DNA of 64,000 nt from Natrinema salinisoli (lineage in GTDB: Archaea > Halobacteriota > Halobacteria > Halobacteriales > Natrialbaceae): NCBI RefSeq assembly GCF_020405205.1, contig NZ_CP084469.1:1736001-1800000 (forward strand), written 5' to 3'. The notes under the pieces were generated by a model. The model made no database searches, had not been told where the DNA came from, and saw only the letters and a list, made by a program, of their open reading frames with translations. Below are positions 33,940-43,162 of the stretch, piece by piece. Every line of letters starts with the position of its first letter. The first letter of the stretch is position 1. The position numbers and the translations under genes were made by a program.

Positions 33940-34254
33940 TCATTTGCACGGAGCGACGACGACCCGGCCGTCCCCGTGGACGTCGACGGCACAGTCCTCG
34001 AACTGAAACGAGAGTCGAGTCGGTCCTTCGCGAGCACCCGCATGGGTGACGAACCGATTCACGGCCTCCGGGTCGAGGACGTCGTACAGGGGTCGCATCT
34101 CCATCGGGTCCGTCCCCGTCACTGCCGCGACCCCTCGAACGATAGCCGGCGTCGGCACGTCGGTCGCGGTCCAATCGTGCCGCGCAGTGTACACCTCGCC
34201 CTCGGGATCGTCGGCTGGCGAACCCGCGCCCGACGTCGTGTCTTTTCGTGTCAC
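33940..34254 (-). CDS. HalOD1-domain protein
   Basis: A 104-aa stand-alone HalOD1 output domain. Typical stretches: YTARHDWTATDVPTPAIVRG, VAAVTGTDPMEMRPLYDVLD, and the closing strand DCAVDVHGDGRVVVAP. HalOD1 occurs in haloarchaeal signalling proteins, often fused to receiver domains; its biochemical role is unknown. The GTG at 34254 is proposed as start, with a TATA-like GCTATACCAG about 45 nt upstream; ATG codons at 34308 and 34356 are in frame but would add a non-conserved Cys/Arg-rich stretch. Confidence 0.78.
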   Translation of the reverse strand: MTRKDTTSGAGSPADDPEGEVYTARHDWTATDVPTPAIVRGVAAVTGTDPMEMRPLYDVLDPEAVNRFVTHAGAREGPTRLSFQFEDCAVDVHGDGRVVVAPCK

Positions 34255-34406
34255 AAAATCACCCTCGCAACGTGTGAACCTGAGACTAGCTACTGGTATA
34301 GCTTGCATCCCTACAACTCGAGGGCTGGGCTCGAATGACCGCACACTGATCCACACTCGATGGCGAGCCGGTGGTCGGCCGCGCAGCTATCGTAGCCACT
34401 GCATAC

Positions 34407-34433
34407 CTGATCGCACGAGAGCTGTGCGATCAG
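34407..34433. terminator. Perfect 10-bp hairpin between the HalOD1 and Dna2-like genes
   Basis: CTGATCGCAC (34407-34416), 7-nt loop, GTGCGATCAG (34424-34433). It lies 45 bp beyond the stop of the leftward Dna2-like gene and about 150 bp upstream of the HalOD1 start, so it may be a terminator for the first or an operator for the second. Confidence 0.4.
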
Positions 34434-34477
34434 TGTGTAATAGATGCAGTCGGTACGATACCGGTCACGGATTCGGC

Positions 34478-37213
34478 TTACTGCCGCGCCCACTCGAGCA
34501 TTCGCTCGTAAACGGGATCGGACGCGAGCGCTTGCGAGTCGCCGACCAGCACCAGCGCGCGTTTCGGTCGCGTCAGTGCCACGTTGATCCGGCGATAGTC
34601 CTCGAAGATCGGCCCCTCGAGCGAGCCGGTCGCGGTGAAGGAGACGACGATGACCTCCTGACTCGAGCCCTGGAAGCGATCCACGGTGTCGACGGCGACA
34701 TCGTCGGGGACGTGGTTCGAGATTTCCGAGACCTGGGCTCGGAAGGGTGCGATGACGCCGATGTCGGTGCGATCGAGTCCCGCGGCCTCGTAGCGCTCGA
34801 TGAGCTCCGCGATCCGCGCGGCCTCCTCGCTGTCGGTGTACTGGCTTCGGTCGCCCTCGACGTCGACGAACGAGACCGGATCCCGCAGGTGCTCGGGAAG
34901 CTCGTCCCGGGAGACGCCCTCGAGATCGTCCAGATTCCGGGCGGCGACCTCGGACGTCGCGGGCCGGAGTCGCCCGTCGTAGAACTCGTTCGAGGCGAAG
35001 ACCTGGATGCGCTGGTTCATCCGATACTGGCGGTCGAGCATCACGCCGGCCTCGGGGTGAAGGTCGACGAGCCGTTCGAACAGCGACTCGGTGAGGTCGT
35101 TTTCGGCCCGGACGACGGGCGGAAGCTGTTCGTGATCGCCGACCAGGACGAACCGTTCAGCCAGGTTGATCGCCGCGCAGGTTCCGGGTTCGGTGAGCTG
35201 GGCCGCCTCGTCGACCAGCGCCACGTCGAACGCCTGCTCTTTCATCACCCGCGAGCCGCAGGTCGACGTCGTCGCCGCCACGACCTGCGCGTTCTGTAAC
35301 TTCGCGACGCGGTCTTCGGGATCGCCCGCCCGCTCGAGCCGGTACGGTTCCATGTCGTCGCGGATGCCGCTCTCCGACCCCACGCGAACGACCCGACCCT
35401 CGTCGATCACGTCGTCCAACTGTTCGAGCAGGGCCTCGAGCGCGTTGTCCACGGCGCGGTTGGTAAAGGCGGAGAGCAGGACCCGCTCGCCGCGTTCGAC
35501 CATCGCGCGGATCGCGCGGGCGATGGTGTAGGTCTTCCCGGTGCCCGGCGGCCCGTGGATCAGCGCGCAGTCCGCCGCACCGACGGCCTTCGTGACGGCC
35601 TCGTTCTGTTTCTCGTTGTTGTCGATGAACGTCTCATCGATCTCCTTGAATTCGGGATCTGCGCGGCCGAACAGGACGTCCTTGCGCCGCTCGTTTCCCT
35701 TCAGGAGCGCGTCGTGCATCGCGACGAGCAGCCGATCGGTCGTCAGTTCGGAGGGATACACGTCGAGTCGCGTGACCTCGACCGGTTCGTCCGCCGTGAT
35801 CACGATTTCGTCGTCCAGACGTTCGATCCGAGCGAGTTCGGAGTCGCCACGAACCGGGTCCCCGTCGCTCGCCAGCACCAGATCCCCTTCCCGGAGCTTC
35901 GAGTTCGCACCGCCCGTGTTGCGCGCCCTGAGTTCCCAGCGACCCTCGTCGAGCGGCCGTTTCTCGACGAACTCGAGGTCGATCAGCGCGCGGTCGTCGT
36001 CGGCCCGCTCCTCGGCCGTCTGCTCCCAGAGCTTGGCGTACTCGCGGTGGACCTCCCGGCGCTCCTCCTCGATGGCCCGGTAGAAGCGGTCGAAGTACTC
36101 GAGTTCCTCGTCGGGTAACGGTTTCCCGATCTGTCCGGCTTTCGACTCCTGATCCAGTCGCCCGGAGACGACCATGCAGGTGTCCTGCTCGAAGCAGTAC
36201 TCGCACTTCGCGTCGGCCTCGTAGCCCGTCGGGATGTCGCCCGACATCTCTTTCGCCGCGATCTCGTTTCGCAGTCGGACGACGTACTTCAGTAGCCCCT
36301 CGCCCATCGTGAACTCCTTCGCCGGATCGAGATCGCCGGTCTCCTCGTTGCGATCCAACACCGAATTCTTCGTATAGAGCAGGGTTCCGATATCGACGTC
36401 GCCGCCGTGTTCCTCGAGCAGGAGGGCGTAGCACGCCGCCTGCACCTTGTCCTTGAATCGCGGCTCCTTTTTCAGGTTCTTCCCGGTCTTGAGTTCGACC
36501 GGTGCCCCGCGGCGGACGGCGTCGGCCCGCCCGCGGATGCCGAACGTCTCGCTGATGAGCAACTGTTCCGAGCGCCAGACGTCCTCCGCCTCGTCCAACC
36601 GCCCCTGCTGAAGCCAGCCCTCGATCGCCGTGGCGTTCTCTCGAACGTCCTCGGCGACGGCGTCGGCCGTCTCGCCGAGCAGTCCCAGCTGGAGGCCTCG
36701 TTCTTCGACGCGAGCGTCGATCGATTCCTCGAGGTCGCGGCCGCGCAGCAGGTCGCCGAAGACCTCGTGGACGAGCGTCCCCTTCACGACGGGGTAGTTC
36801 AGCGGCACCCCCGAGAGCTTGTTCAGGTAGTACAGCCGGGGACACTCGACCCAGTTGCGGATCGACGTCACGCTCACGAGGAAGGACGGCTCGACGACGA
36901 CGTAGGACTCCCCCGTCGTCGCGTACTGCGTCTCGCCCTGGTACTCCTCTTCTTTCGCGTTCGTCACGAGCAACTCCATTCCCGGCTCGAGCAGCGCCGC
37001 CGACTCGGTCCACTTGTTCCACAGGGTCACCGTCGTCGTCTCGCGGCCGTCCGCGATCGTCGCCGTTCCGCCGTCGCCTCGAGCCGCTGCTGCATCGCCG
37101 TTCGGGGCGTCGTCGGCCGGCCGAAGCGGCACTTCCGCGAGATCGCTCTCGCCGTAGCTCGTCGATACCGACCGCACGTCGACCTCGCCCGCGACGGTTC
37201 CGCGTACGTGCAC
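34478..37213 (-). CDS. Dna2-like nuclease-helicase with Cas4-type Fe-S nuclease domain
   Basis: A 911-aa SF1 helicase-nuclease. An N-terminal OB-like region (VRSVSTSYGESDLAEVPLRP) is followed by a Cas4/RecB-type PD-(D/E)XK domain: IRGRADAVRRGAPVELKTGK with catalytic Asp and E-x-K. The four Fe-S Cys are one in WVECPRLYYLNKLSG and three in CEYCFEQDTC. The helicase follows: Walker [13 protein letters not shown], motif II LVDEAAQL, motif III VGDHEQLPPV, then VDRFQGSSQEVIVVSF and NVALTRPKRALVLVGD. This is the domain plan of Dna2, which processes flaps and resects DNA ends. A GTG at 37213 (VHVRGTVAGEV) fits the conserved start better than the in-frame ATG at 37276. Confidence 0.9.
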   Translation of the reverse strand: MHVRGTVAGEVDVRSVSTSYGESDLAEVPLRPADDAPNGDAAAARGDGGTATIADGRETTTVTLWNKWTESAALLEPGMELLVTNAKEEEYQGETQYATTGESYVVVEPSFLVSVTSIRNWVECPRLYYLNKLSGVPLNYPVVKGTLVHEVFGDLLRGRDLEESIDARVEERGLQLGLLGETADAVAEDVRENATAIEGWLQQGRLDEAEDVWRSEQLLISETFGIRGRADAVRRGAPVELKTGKNLKKEPRFKDKVQAACYALLLEEHGGDVDIGTLLYTKNSVLDRNEETGDLDPAKEFTMGEGLLKYVVRLRNEIAAKEMSGDIPTGYEADAKCEYCFEQDTCMVVSGRLDQESKAGQIGKPLPDEELEYFDRFYRAIEEERREVHREYAKLWEQTAEERADDDRALIDLEFVEKRPLDEGRWELRARNTGGANSKLREGDLVLASDGDPVRGDSELARIERLDDEIVITADEPVEVTRLDVYPSELTTDRLLVAMHDALLKGNERRKDVLFGRADPEFKEIDETFIDNNEKQNEAVTKAVGAADCALIHGPPGTGKTYTIARAIRAMVERGERVLLSAFTNRAVDNALEALLEQLDDVIDEGRVVRVGSESGIRDDMEPYRLERAGDPEDRVAKLQNAQVVAATTSTCGSRVMKEQAFDVALVDEAAQLTEPGTCAAINLAERFVLVGDHEQLPPVVRAENDLTESLFERLVDLHPEAGVMLDRQYRMNQRIQVFASNEFYDGRLRPATSEVAARNLDDLEGVSRDELPEHLRDPVSFVDVEGDRSQYTDSEEAARIAELIERYEAAGLDRTDIGVIAPFRAQVSEISNHVPDDVAVDTVDRFQGSSQEVIVVSFTATGSLEGPIFEDYRRINVALTRPKRALVLVGDSQALASDPVYERMLEWARQ

Positions 37214-37432
37214 AGCTATCGTCAACGGTCGAGCGATCAAAAACGCTATCGGTCGGCGCGGAGCGGACGGTGCCACGTTCGTTTCGGCCCGTTTCGTCCG
37301 CCGGGAGAATCGTTCCGTTCCGGCTCCCGTCCCGGTAAAATCGAGTTACCGACCGTCTCGGACTCGTTGGATCGCCGCTGCCAGTGGAACGGACGGGGCG
37401 CTTTTGCAATCCGAAACCGTACGCTCGATGCC

Positions 37433-38002
37433 ATGAGTGACCCGAACGGCGACGACCACCGGACGAGCGACGAGTCCGAAACCGGAGCCGATAGCGGGAC
37501 CGACGGACCGACCGACCGACGTGAAACGGCGGCGGCCGATATCGACTCCGGCACCGGGATCGGAGACGGCGAGCGCTCCGGGGGACGCGATCCGCGCGAC
37601 GAGTCGACACGAGTCGCGAACGAGGAGCGACGGCGCAAGACCTCAGTCCTGAGCCTGCTCGTCGCCGTCCTCGGTGCGTGGGTCGCCCTCTCGGTGCTCA
37701 TCTTCGATACCGAAGCGGCCCCGCTGTGGAACGATGTCCTCGTCGGACTCGTCGTCGCCGTCGCCGCCGGCTACAACTACTACCGGGTGACCAACGACGT
37801 CCCGCTCAGTACCGGTATCGCGACTCTGGTCGCCGTCCTCGGTATCTGGCTGATCGTCTCGGCCGCGCTGCTCGAGATGACCGGTGTCCTCTTCTGGAGC
37901 ACCCTCGCGACCGGACTCCTGATCGCTGGAGTGGCAGGATACAACGCCTACGAGGCCCGCGAGGCGCGGGCGGTCGCGACCGACTCCGGAGTGGACGCTT
38001 AG
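37433..38002 (+). CDS. SPW-repeat membrane protein
   Basis: A 189-aa protein: residues 1-70 are a very acidic disordered tail, then four membrane helices arranged as two SPW-type repeats. Repeat 1 is LGAWVALSVLIF with PLWNDVLVGLVVAVAAGYNYY; repeat 2 is LGIWLIVSAALL with FWSTLATGLLIAGVAGYNAYE (quoted in parts). SPW proteins are small integral membrane proteins of unknown function, often stress-related. The stop overlaps that of the convergent gene (37999-38002). Confidence 0.8.
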   Translation: MSDPNGDDHRTSDESETGADSGTDGPTDRRETAAADIDSGTGIGDGERSGGRDPRDESTRVANEERRRKTSVLSLLVAVLGAWVALSVLIFDTEAAPLWNDVLVGLVVAVAAGYNYYRVTNDVPLSTGIATLVAVLGIWLIVSAALLEMTGVLFWSTLATGLLIAGVAGYNAYEAREARAVATDSGVDA

Positions 38003-38253
38003 GCCCGCTCCGGGCCGTACTCCGTCTCGAGCCGAGCGACGCGGTGTTCGGCGGCGTGGTGGCCCATCGCGACGACCGAAAACCCGATCATGACGACGGC
38101 GAAGGTAACCGAGACGGCCGGGGAAACGCCGTTAACGTAACTATTGAATACCTGACCGAGCGCCAGCGCGAGCGGTGCGAGCGTCAACAGCGCGCTCTTG
38201 ATGGGCGTGGCGCGAAACAGTTCGACGAGCGAGAGTGAGTGGCGACCGGACAT
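37999..38253 (-). CDS. Small two-helix membrane protein
   Basis: An 84-aa protein with two predicted membrane helices (TPIKSALLTLAPLALALGQVF and SPAVSVTFAVVMIGFSVVAM, each roughly 20 residues) and a short charged C-terminus (HHAAEHRVARLETEYG). No family recognised. The ATG at 38253 is taken; a longer frame upstream is Arg/Thr-rich and unlikely. It overlaps the convergent SPW gene by 4 bp at the stop codons. Confidence 0.7.
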   Translation of the reverse strand: MSGRHSLSLVELFRATPIKSALLTLAPLALALGQVFNSYVNGVSPAVSVTFAVVMIGFSVVAMGHHAAEHRVARLETEYGPERA

Positions 38254-38408
38254 AGGGAAAGCGTCGGTTACCGTCCCTGTGGGGGGAGCCGTCGTATTCC
38301 TTTTGGTTCGGGCGGACCGAATCGGACGTTTCGAGGACCGACAGTCGTCTCGTGGCGTCTTTCGGTGCAACCGATACGTTCATTCTGCCGGCGGCCCAAC
38401 GATCACGT

Positions 38409-38960
38409 ATGCGGATTCGCGAGTGGCAGGACGTACTCGAGGACGTCACCGATCGAAGCGTCGATCCGGAGGACTGGCGAGCGGTCGCCGGTGACCGTGC
38501 CGGCGGCGTCGGCGAAGACATGTACCTCGCGCATCCCCGTGCCGGCGTCTTCTTCCTGAAGACGTACGCGAAGAACCCGTACGAGGTCCGCGGCGTCGGC
38601 ACGCAGGTCGCCCGCAGCCTCGACGACGAGATCGGGGCGTTCATGCCCGAACAGGACTCTGGCGGCCGCTTTGCGGTCCAGTCGCCGCCGGAAGACGAGG
38701 ACCAGGCCGAGACGGTGGGGAAGCGTCTCGAGACGGTCCTCGAGACCCACGCGGACGCGCCGACCCGACCGCAGGACCTCTTCGACGACGTCATGGAGGC
38801 CCTCGAGAGCCCCGCGTTCGGGCCGATGGAGTACGACCAGTACGCTCGGCCCGACGAACTCGAGGACCTCGCCGACCGATTCGAAGAAGCCGACGAACTG
38901 CTGAACTCGGAACTAGAAGACCTGATCGAAACGGACGAGGTCGATCGGGGCTTCATGTAA
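38409..38960 (+). CDS. Conserved haloarchaeal hypothetical protein
   Basis: A 183-aa soluble, very acidic protein starting MRIREWQDVLEDV. It has FFLKTYAKNPYEVRGVGTQVA followed by a disordered acidic central part and a helical C-terminus LEDLADRFEEADELLNSELED. No catalytic motif. An in-frame GTG at 38352 is a less likely start. Function unknown; codon use and composition match neighbours. Confidence 0.7.
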   Translation: MRIREWQDVLEDVTDRSVDPEDWRAVAGDRAGGVGEDMYLAHPRAGVFFLKTYAKNPYEVRGVGTQVARSLDDEIGAFMPEQDSGGRFAVQSPPEDEDQAETVGKRLETVLETHADAPTRPQDLFDDVMEALESPAFGPMEYDQYARPDELEDLADRFEEADELLNSELEDLIETDEVDRGFM

Positions 38961-39046
38961 CTCGTCGGAAACGATAGCAACACACACGGCCGCCGCCTGC
39001 GTCTGCGTCCGGTGACTCTTTGGGATCGGACTTCGACCGTAGACCC

Positions 39047-39451
39047 ATGCCACCGAGCGCGAGCCCCGAGGCCGTCGTCCGCGACTATTACGACGCGCTC
39101 CGCGATAACGAGCCTCTGGCCCCGTACTTTCTCGCGGACGAGTCGACCGTCAAGTTCGGTATCAGCGAGTCGCTCTTCGGCGGCGACGACGTCGCTGCGG
39201 CTCTCGCGGAACAGAGGGAGACGACCGCAGAGTGGCACGTCCAGAGCCGGAACCTCGTCGTGACCGAACGGAACGGGTTCGCGACGGTCGCCGACGAGGT
39301 GACGATGGCCTGGACCGACGTGACGACCGGAGAACGACACCGGTTCGACAGCCGCTGGAGCGGCACGTTAGTCGAAGTATCAGATGATGACTCGAGCGCA
39401 AGCGACTGGCAGTTCGTCACGATGCACGTCAGCGCGCCCCACGAACTATGA
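39047..39451 (+). CDS. SnoaL/NTF2-like protein
   Basis: A 134-aa alpha+beta cone protein. The start ASPEAVVRDYYDALRDNEPL followed by FFGISE-type strands (VKFGISESLFGGDDVAAALAEQRE) and W-x-V-x-S strands fits the NTF2-like superfamily of ketosteroid-isomerase/SnoaL-type proteins. No clear active-site Asp/His pair, so it may only bind a small ligand. Its stop overlaps the ATG of the following small membrane gene (ATGA), so the two are likely co-translated. Confidence 0.75.
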   Translation: MPPSASPEAVVRDYYDALRDNEPLAPYFLADESTVKFGISESLFGGDDVAAALAEQRETTAEWHVQSRNLVVTERNGFATVADEVTMAWTDVTTGERHRFDSRWSGTLVEVSDDDSSASDWQFVTMHVSAPHEL

Positions 39452-39657
39452 GCCGGGATCGTGGTCCCTCGCGCTCGAGCACCGTGACGGACGCTGCCGG
39501 CCAGCTCAAAGCTGCCTTCGTCCTGCTTGTCGGCCTCTCCGGCGGCCTGATCGCCGTCCAGAGCGACGCCTCGTTGCCCGTGATCGGCGCGGCGATACTC
39601 GGGGGCATCGTCGCGGGCGGCGCGTTGCTCTGGTATCTGATCTGGATTACGACGTGA
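39448..39657 (+). CDS. Small membrane protein coupled to the NTF2-like gene
   Basis: A 69-aa protein with a Ser/Arg/Asp-rich cytoplasmic tail and two hydrophobic helices (LKAAFVLLVGLSGGLIAVQS and LPVIGAAILGGIVAGGALLW). No family recognised. Start codon overlaps the preceding stop in ATGA. Confidence 0.72.
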   Translation: MSRDRGPSRSSTVTDAAGQLKAAFVLLVGLSGGLIAVQSDASLPVIGAAILGGIVAGGALLWYLIWITT

Positions 39658-39679
39658 TTCGAATCGAGACCGGTGCCTC

Positions 39680-40636
39680 TCAGCGATCGACGCGCTGGAT
39701 CCACGTCCCCGGCGCGTCGAGTTCGTCGTGGCTGGGGAGGTACTCCGGCCCCTCCCAGACCAGGCTCGCCGTCTCGAGGTCGCGGACGGCGACGACGTGC
39801 TCGAAGAAGTTCTTGCCGCGTCTGTACTGGCGTTCCTTGAGCCCGAGGCCGAGCAGGCGACGGAAGAGCTTCTGGAGGGGGCCCCGCCCCTGCCGGCGCT
39901 CGTCGAGCTTGCGCCGCAGGTCCTCGTACTCCTCGTCGAAGGCGTGGTCCATCAGGAGTTCGGCGTACCCCTCGACGACGGTCATCGCCGCGTCGAGGTC
40001 CCGGAACGCGTCTCGATCGAACGAACCTTCCGAGAGCTTCGCGATCCCGTCTTCCATCCGAGTCTCGAGGTGGTCTGAGAGCCACGGCGCGGCCCCGAAC
40101 TCGGCGGCGTGGGTCACCTCGTGGAAGGCGATCCAGCGGCGGAACCGATCGGCGTCGACGTCGATTTTCGCGGCTGCGTTGAGGATGTTCGGTCGGACGA
40201 AGTACAGCGCGTGCTCGTCCGTCGGCGCGTCAGCCAGCAGGAGGGGATCGTACTGGCCGAGGACGTTCCGGCCGAGGAAGGAGAGCAGGACGGTCATCGT
40301 CCCCGTATTGATCGTCCGCGCGACCGCGGGGAACGCGCCCGTATGCGTCTCGAGCGTGCTCATGACGCGCTCGAAGGTGGCGACGTTGGCGTCGATCCAG
40401 TGGTGGCGGTTCTGGATTTCGACGGTCTCCGGCACGTCGAACTCGACGCCGGAGACCGTCCGCACGGCTGCTCGAGCATCCCGGACGTCGCGAGCGTAGG
40501 CCTCGCTCTCCCCGGGCTCGAGATCGATCGATCCGGGATCCGTCGCCGCTTTGGCGGCGTCGGCGGCCGACCGCCAGTCGATCGCGTCGTCACCGGACGC
40601 CCCGGCAACCGCCCGGGCGCTACGATAGAGATTCAC
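39680..40636 (-). CDS. Zincin-like metalloprotease (DUF2342/F420-associated family)
   Basis: A 318-aa protein of the DUF2342 family, annotated in actinobacteria as coenzyme-F420-biosynthesis-associated. The zinc site is FHEVTHAAEF (HExxH) with a downstream EGYAELLMDHAF where Glu is the third ligand, the gluzincin pattern. Also conserved is HALYFVRPNIL. There is no signal peptide, so it is cytoplasmic. The GTG at 40636 (VNLYRSARAVAG) matches the usual family start better than the ATG at 40663. Confidence 0.85.
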   Translation of the reverse strand: MNLYRSARAVAGASGDDAIDWRSAADAAKAATDPGSIDLEPGESEAYARDVRDARAAVRTVSGVEFDVPETVEIQNRHHWIDANVATFERVMSTLETHTGAFPAVARTINTGTMTVLLSFLGRNVLGQYDPLLLADAPTDEHALYFVRPNILNAAAKIDVDADRFRRWIAFHEVTHAAEFGAAPWLSDHLETRMEDGIAKLSEGSFDRDAFRDLDAAMTVVEGYAELLMDHAFDEEYEDLRRKLDERRQGRGPLQKLFRRLLGLGLKERQYRRGKNFFEHVVAVRDLETASLVWEGPEYLPSHDELDAPGTWIQRVDR

Positions 40637-40711
40637 GACTGTCCGTACGGCGAGGACGCGCAAAAGCGTTCGGCTCGGTCCGAGGGCGGCGAGCGGACCG
40701 CCGGCAGCCGA

Positions 40712-41026
40712 TCAGTTGACGATGACGTCGGGTTCCTCTTCGGTCTCGAGGTCCGGTTCCTCGTCACCGCCGCGGAACTTCTTCGCGGCGGCGGCGATGG
40801 CGACGAGGACGACGAGCGCGACGACCGCGCCGACGGCGCTCTTGCCCGCACCACCGGACTCCTCGTCGGTCGACCCGTCCTCGTCGGTCTCGGCCGCGGG
40901 TTCGGATTCGGTCTCCGACGTCGACTCGATACCACCGATCGGCAGCGCTTTGCCGATCGATCCCAGCCCGAACTGTGGTTCGCCGTCGAAGTGCAACTCG
41001 ATGAGGGTGAATTTCTTGTCACTCAT
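40712..41026 (-). CDS. Single-pass membrane protein of unknown function
   Basis: A 104-aa protein: N-terminal beta-like segment FTLIELHFDGEPQFGLG, a strongly acidic linker (residues 35-60), one hydrophobic helix SAVGAVVALVVLVAIAAAA, and a charged C-terminus. The N-terminal segment is unusually conserved-looking for such a small protein, suggesting it binds something at the membrane. Not recognised. Confidence 0.65.
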   Translation of the reverse strand: MSDKKFTLIELHFDGEPQFGLGSIGKALPIGGIESTSETESEPAAETDEDGSTDEESGGAGKSAVGAVVALVVLVAIAAAAKKFRGGDEEPDLETEEEPDVIVN

Positions 41027-41265
41027 GCGTGGACGGTCAACGAGAGTTCACTTAGCCGTTTGGTTAGGTCCACCTTATTGATGTCAGATGGAACGACGGC
41101 GGACGGCAGTCGTCCCGCTCCGGTCGGATCGACAGTCCGGACCTCCATCGGCCGATATACTGTTGCTTGCCACCAGTGATCGTGCTTCGTGAACCACTCG
41201 CTCGTCCGACGGTAATCGGACTCCGGACCGGTACGATTAAGTGTCCATCACCTGCGGTGTTGCGT

Positions 41266-41493
41266 ATGAGTGGACGACCGCTGGACGTCCTCGAGGCGTC
41301 ACTCGGCGACCGCGTGACAGTGCGACTCAAGAGTGGCGACGAGTACGTCGGTGACCTCGCTGGCTACGACCAACACATGAACCTCGTCCTCGACGACGTG
41401 GCGATTCCCGGACCCGACGGGCTCGAGGAGGAGGCGCCGGTCGAAGACACAACCATTATACGCGGCGATAACGTCGTTTCGATCACTCCATGA
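41266..41493 (+). CDS. Lsm/Sm-like RNA-binding protein
   Basis: A 75-aa archaeal Sm-like protein forming hexamer/heptamer rings that bind U-rich RNA. Sm1 motif: [32 protein letters not shown] (in two parts: [28 protein letters not shown]). Sm2: [12 protein letters not shown]. The ATG at 41266 is the standard start. Its TGA overlaps the L37e ATG, the conserved haloarchaeal Lsm-L37e operon. Confidence 0.95.
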   Translation: MSGRPLDVLEASLGDRVTVRLKSGDEYVGDLAGYDQHMNLVLDDVAIPGPDGLEEEAPVEDTTIIRGDNVVSITP

Positions 41494-41666
41494 CTGGTGC
41501 AGGAACCCCGAGCCAAGGAAAGAAGAACAAGACGACCCACACGAAGTGTCGTCGCTGCGGAGAGAAATCGTATCACACGAAGAAGAAGGAGTGCTCGTCC
41601 TGTGGCTTTGGCAAATCCGCCAAACGCCGCGGATACGAGTGGCAGTCGAAATCCGGCGACAACTGA
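41490..41666 (+). CDS. rpl37e: 50S ribosomal protein L37e
   Basis: A 58-aa ribosomal protein, too short for many gene callers. Zinc-binding Cys-x2-Cys pairs are C20-R-R-C23 and C35-S-S-C38; the rest is basic with Lys/Arg, as expected for an rRNA-binding protein even in a haloarchaeon. It follows the Lsm gene in a 4-nt overlap. Starts [16 protein letters not shown]. Confidence 0.95.
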   Translation: MTGAGTPSQGKKNKTTHTKCRRCGEKSYHTKKKECSSCGFGKSAKRRGYEWQSKSGDN

Positions 41667-41798
41667 TCTCTCCGTTCTCCCCCTCCGATTCTTCAGCGTT
41701 CTCGAGTTACCGCACAGTCACGACCGTCTCTAGTCGAATATCGGTGCCGATGGGTGGCCGATGAACAACCCTTAGTTCCGAGCCCCGAAGGGAGTCGT

Positions 41799-42989
41799 AT
41801 GGAGACGACAGACGCCTTCGCCGGCCTCGAGTGTGTCGACTGCGGAGCCACCGTCGGCGCGACCGAGACCCACCGCTGTCCGGACTGCGGCGGGTCGCTC
41901 GACCCGACCTACGAGTACGACGCGATCGATCTCGACCGGGAGACCCTCGCATCGCGGCCGCTGGACTCGCAGTGGCGCTACGACGAACTGTTACCGTTCG
42001 CCCGCGAGTCGGCGGTCACGACGAACGAGGGGGCGACGCCGCTGGTCGACTGTCCCGATCTGGCGGCCGAACTCGGCGTCGAACGGGTGCTCATCAAAGA
42101 CGAGGGCCGGAATCCGACGGGAACGAGCAAGGACCGCGGTGCGTCCGTCGCCGTCACCGCGGCGGTCCACCACGGCGCGACCGACGTCGCGCTCCCCTCG
42201 ACGGGCAACGGCGGACAGGCCGTCGCGGCCTACGCCGGCCGCGCGGGACTCGAGTCGCACGCGTATCTCCCCTCGCGATCCGGCTTCACGAACAAGGCCA
42301 TGGTCAACGTCCACGGCGGCGATATGAACGTCGTCGGCGGCCGGTTCGGCGATGCCGTCGGCGCGTTCGAGGAAGGACTCGAGGAACACGACGACTGGTA
42401 CTCGCTGCGGTCGTTCGACACCCCCTATCGCCACGAGGGCGCGAAGACGCTGTTCTACGAACTCGTCGAGCAACTCGAGTGGACCGTTCCCGACGCGATC
42501 TGTTATCCCACGGGGGCGGGAACCGGTCTCGTCGGACTCGGCAAGGCCGCGACGGAGTACCGAAAACTCGGGCTGATCGACGATCTGCCCGCCCTCTACG
42601 CTGCCCAGGCGTCGGGCTGTGCCCCCATCGTCGAGGCGTTCGACGACGGCCGCGACGACCACGATCCCGTCGAGCATCCCGACACCATCTGTGGCGAGCT
42701 CGAGATTCCGGATCCCGCGGCCGGCCGGCGAGTCCTCGAGGCGATCCGGGAGACCGACGGCGGCGCGGTCGCGACCGAAGACCCGGACATTCTCGAGTCT
42801 GCCGTGCAGGTGGCTCAGACGACGGGACTCGAACTCATTCCAAGCGCAGCGGCGGCCGCGAGCGGCGCGTGGAAGCTCGCAGAGCGCGGAACGTTCGACG
42901 GCGACGAGACGGTCGTCATCGTCAACACCGGCTCCGGCAACAAGGAGGCCGACGTGTTGCGCAGCCACCTGATGAGTCAGGGAGTCTAG
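41799..42989 (+). CDS. thrC: Threonine synthase (PLP-dependent)
   Basis: A 396-aa type-II PLP enzyme converting phosphohomoserine to threonine. The N-terminus has a rubredoxin-like knuckle with two Cys-x2-Cys pairs (CVDCG near 14 and CPDCG near 31). PLP Lys is in NPTGTSKDRGA; phosphate-binding Gly-rich loop is TGAGTG; SGNGG-like STGNGGQA also present. Starts at the ATG at 41799; an upstream GTG would add 15 residues. Followed by a 170-bp gap and a small Cys-rich gene. Confidence 0.92.
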   Translation: METTDAFAGLECVDCGATVGATETHRCPDCGGSLDPTYEYDAIDLDRETLASRPLDSQWRYDELLPFARESAVTTNEGATPLVDCPDLAAELGVERVLIKDEGRNPTGTSKDRGASVAVTAAVHHGATDVALPSTGNGGQAVAAYAGRAGLESHAYLPSRSGFTNKAMVNVHGGDMNVVGGRFGDAVGAFEEGLEEHDDWYSLRSFDTPYRHEGAKTLFYELVEQLEWTVPDAICYPTGAGTGLVGLGKAATEYRKLGLIDDLPALYAAQASGCAPIVEAFDDGRDDHDPVEHPDTICGELEIPDPAAGRRVLEAIRETDGGAVATEDPDILESAVQVAQTTGLELIPSAAAAASGAWKLAERGTFDGDETVVIVNTGSGNKEADVLRSHLMSQGV

Positions 42990-43162
42990 CGTCGGTTCCG
43001 TCTCGACTCGTGTAGTACCAGGGAATATCGCAGAGTAGAGCACCTCGAGGCGGAAACGAGTGAAGCCATACGAACCGGCAGCAGGGACTAGGCCACCGAC
43101 GAACCCGAACTCTTTCACCGACAGAGCCTTGTTCGGGAGACGAGTAGACGGAGTGAGCATCA

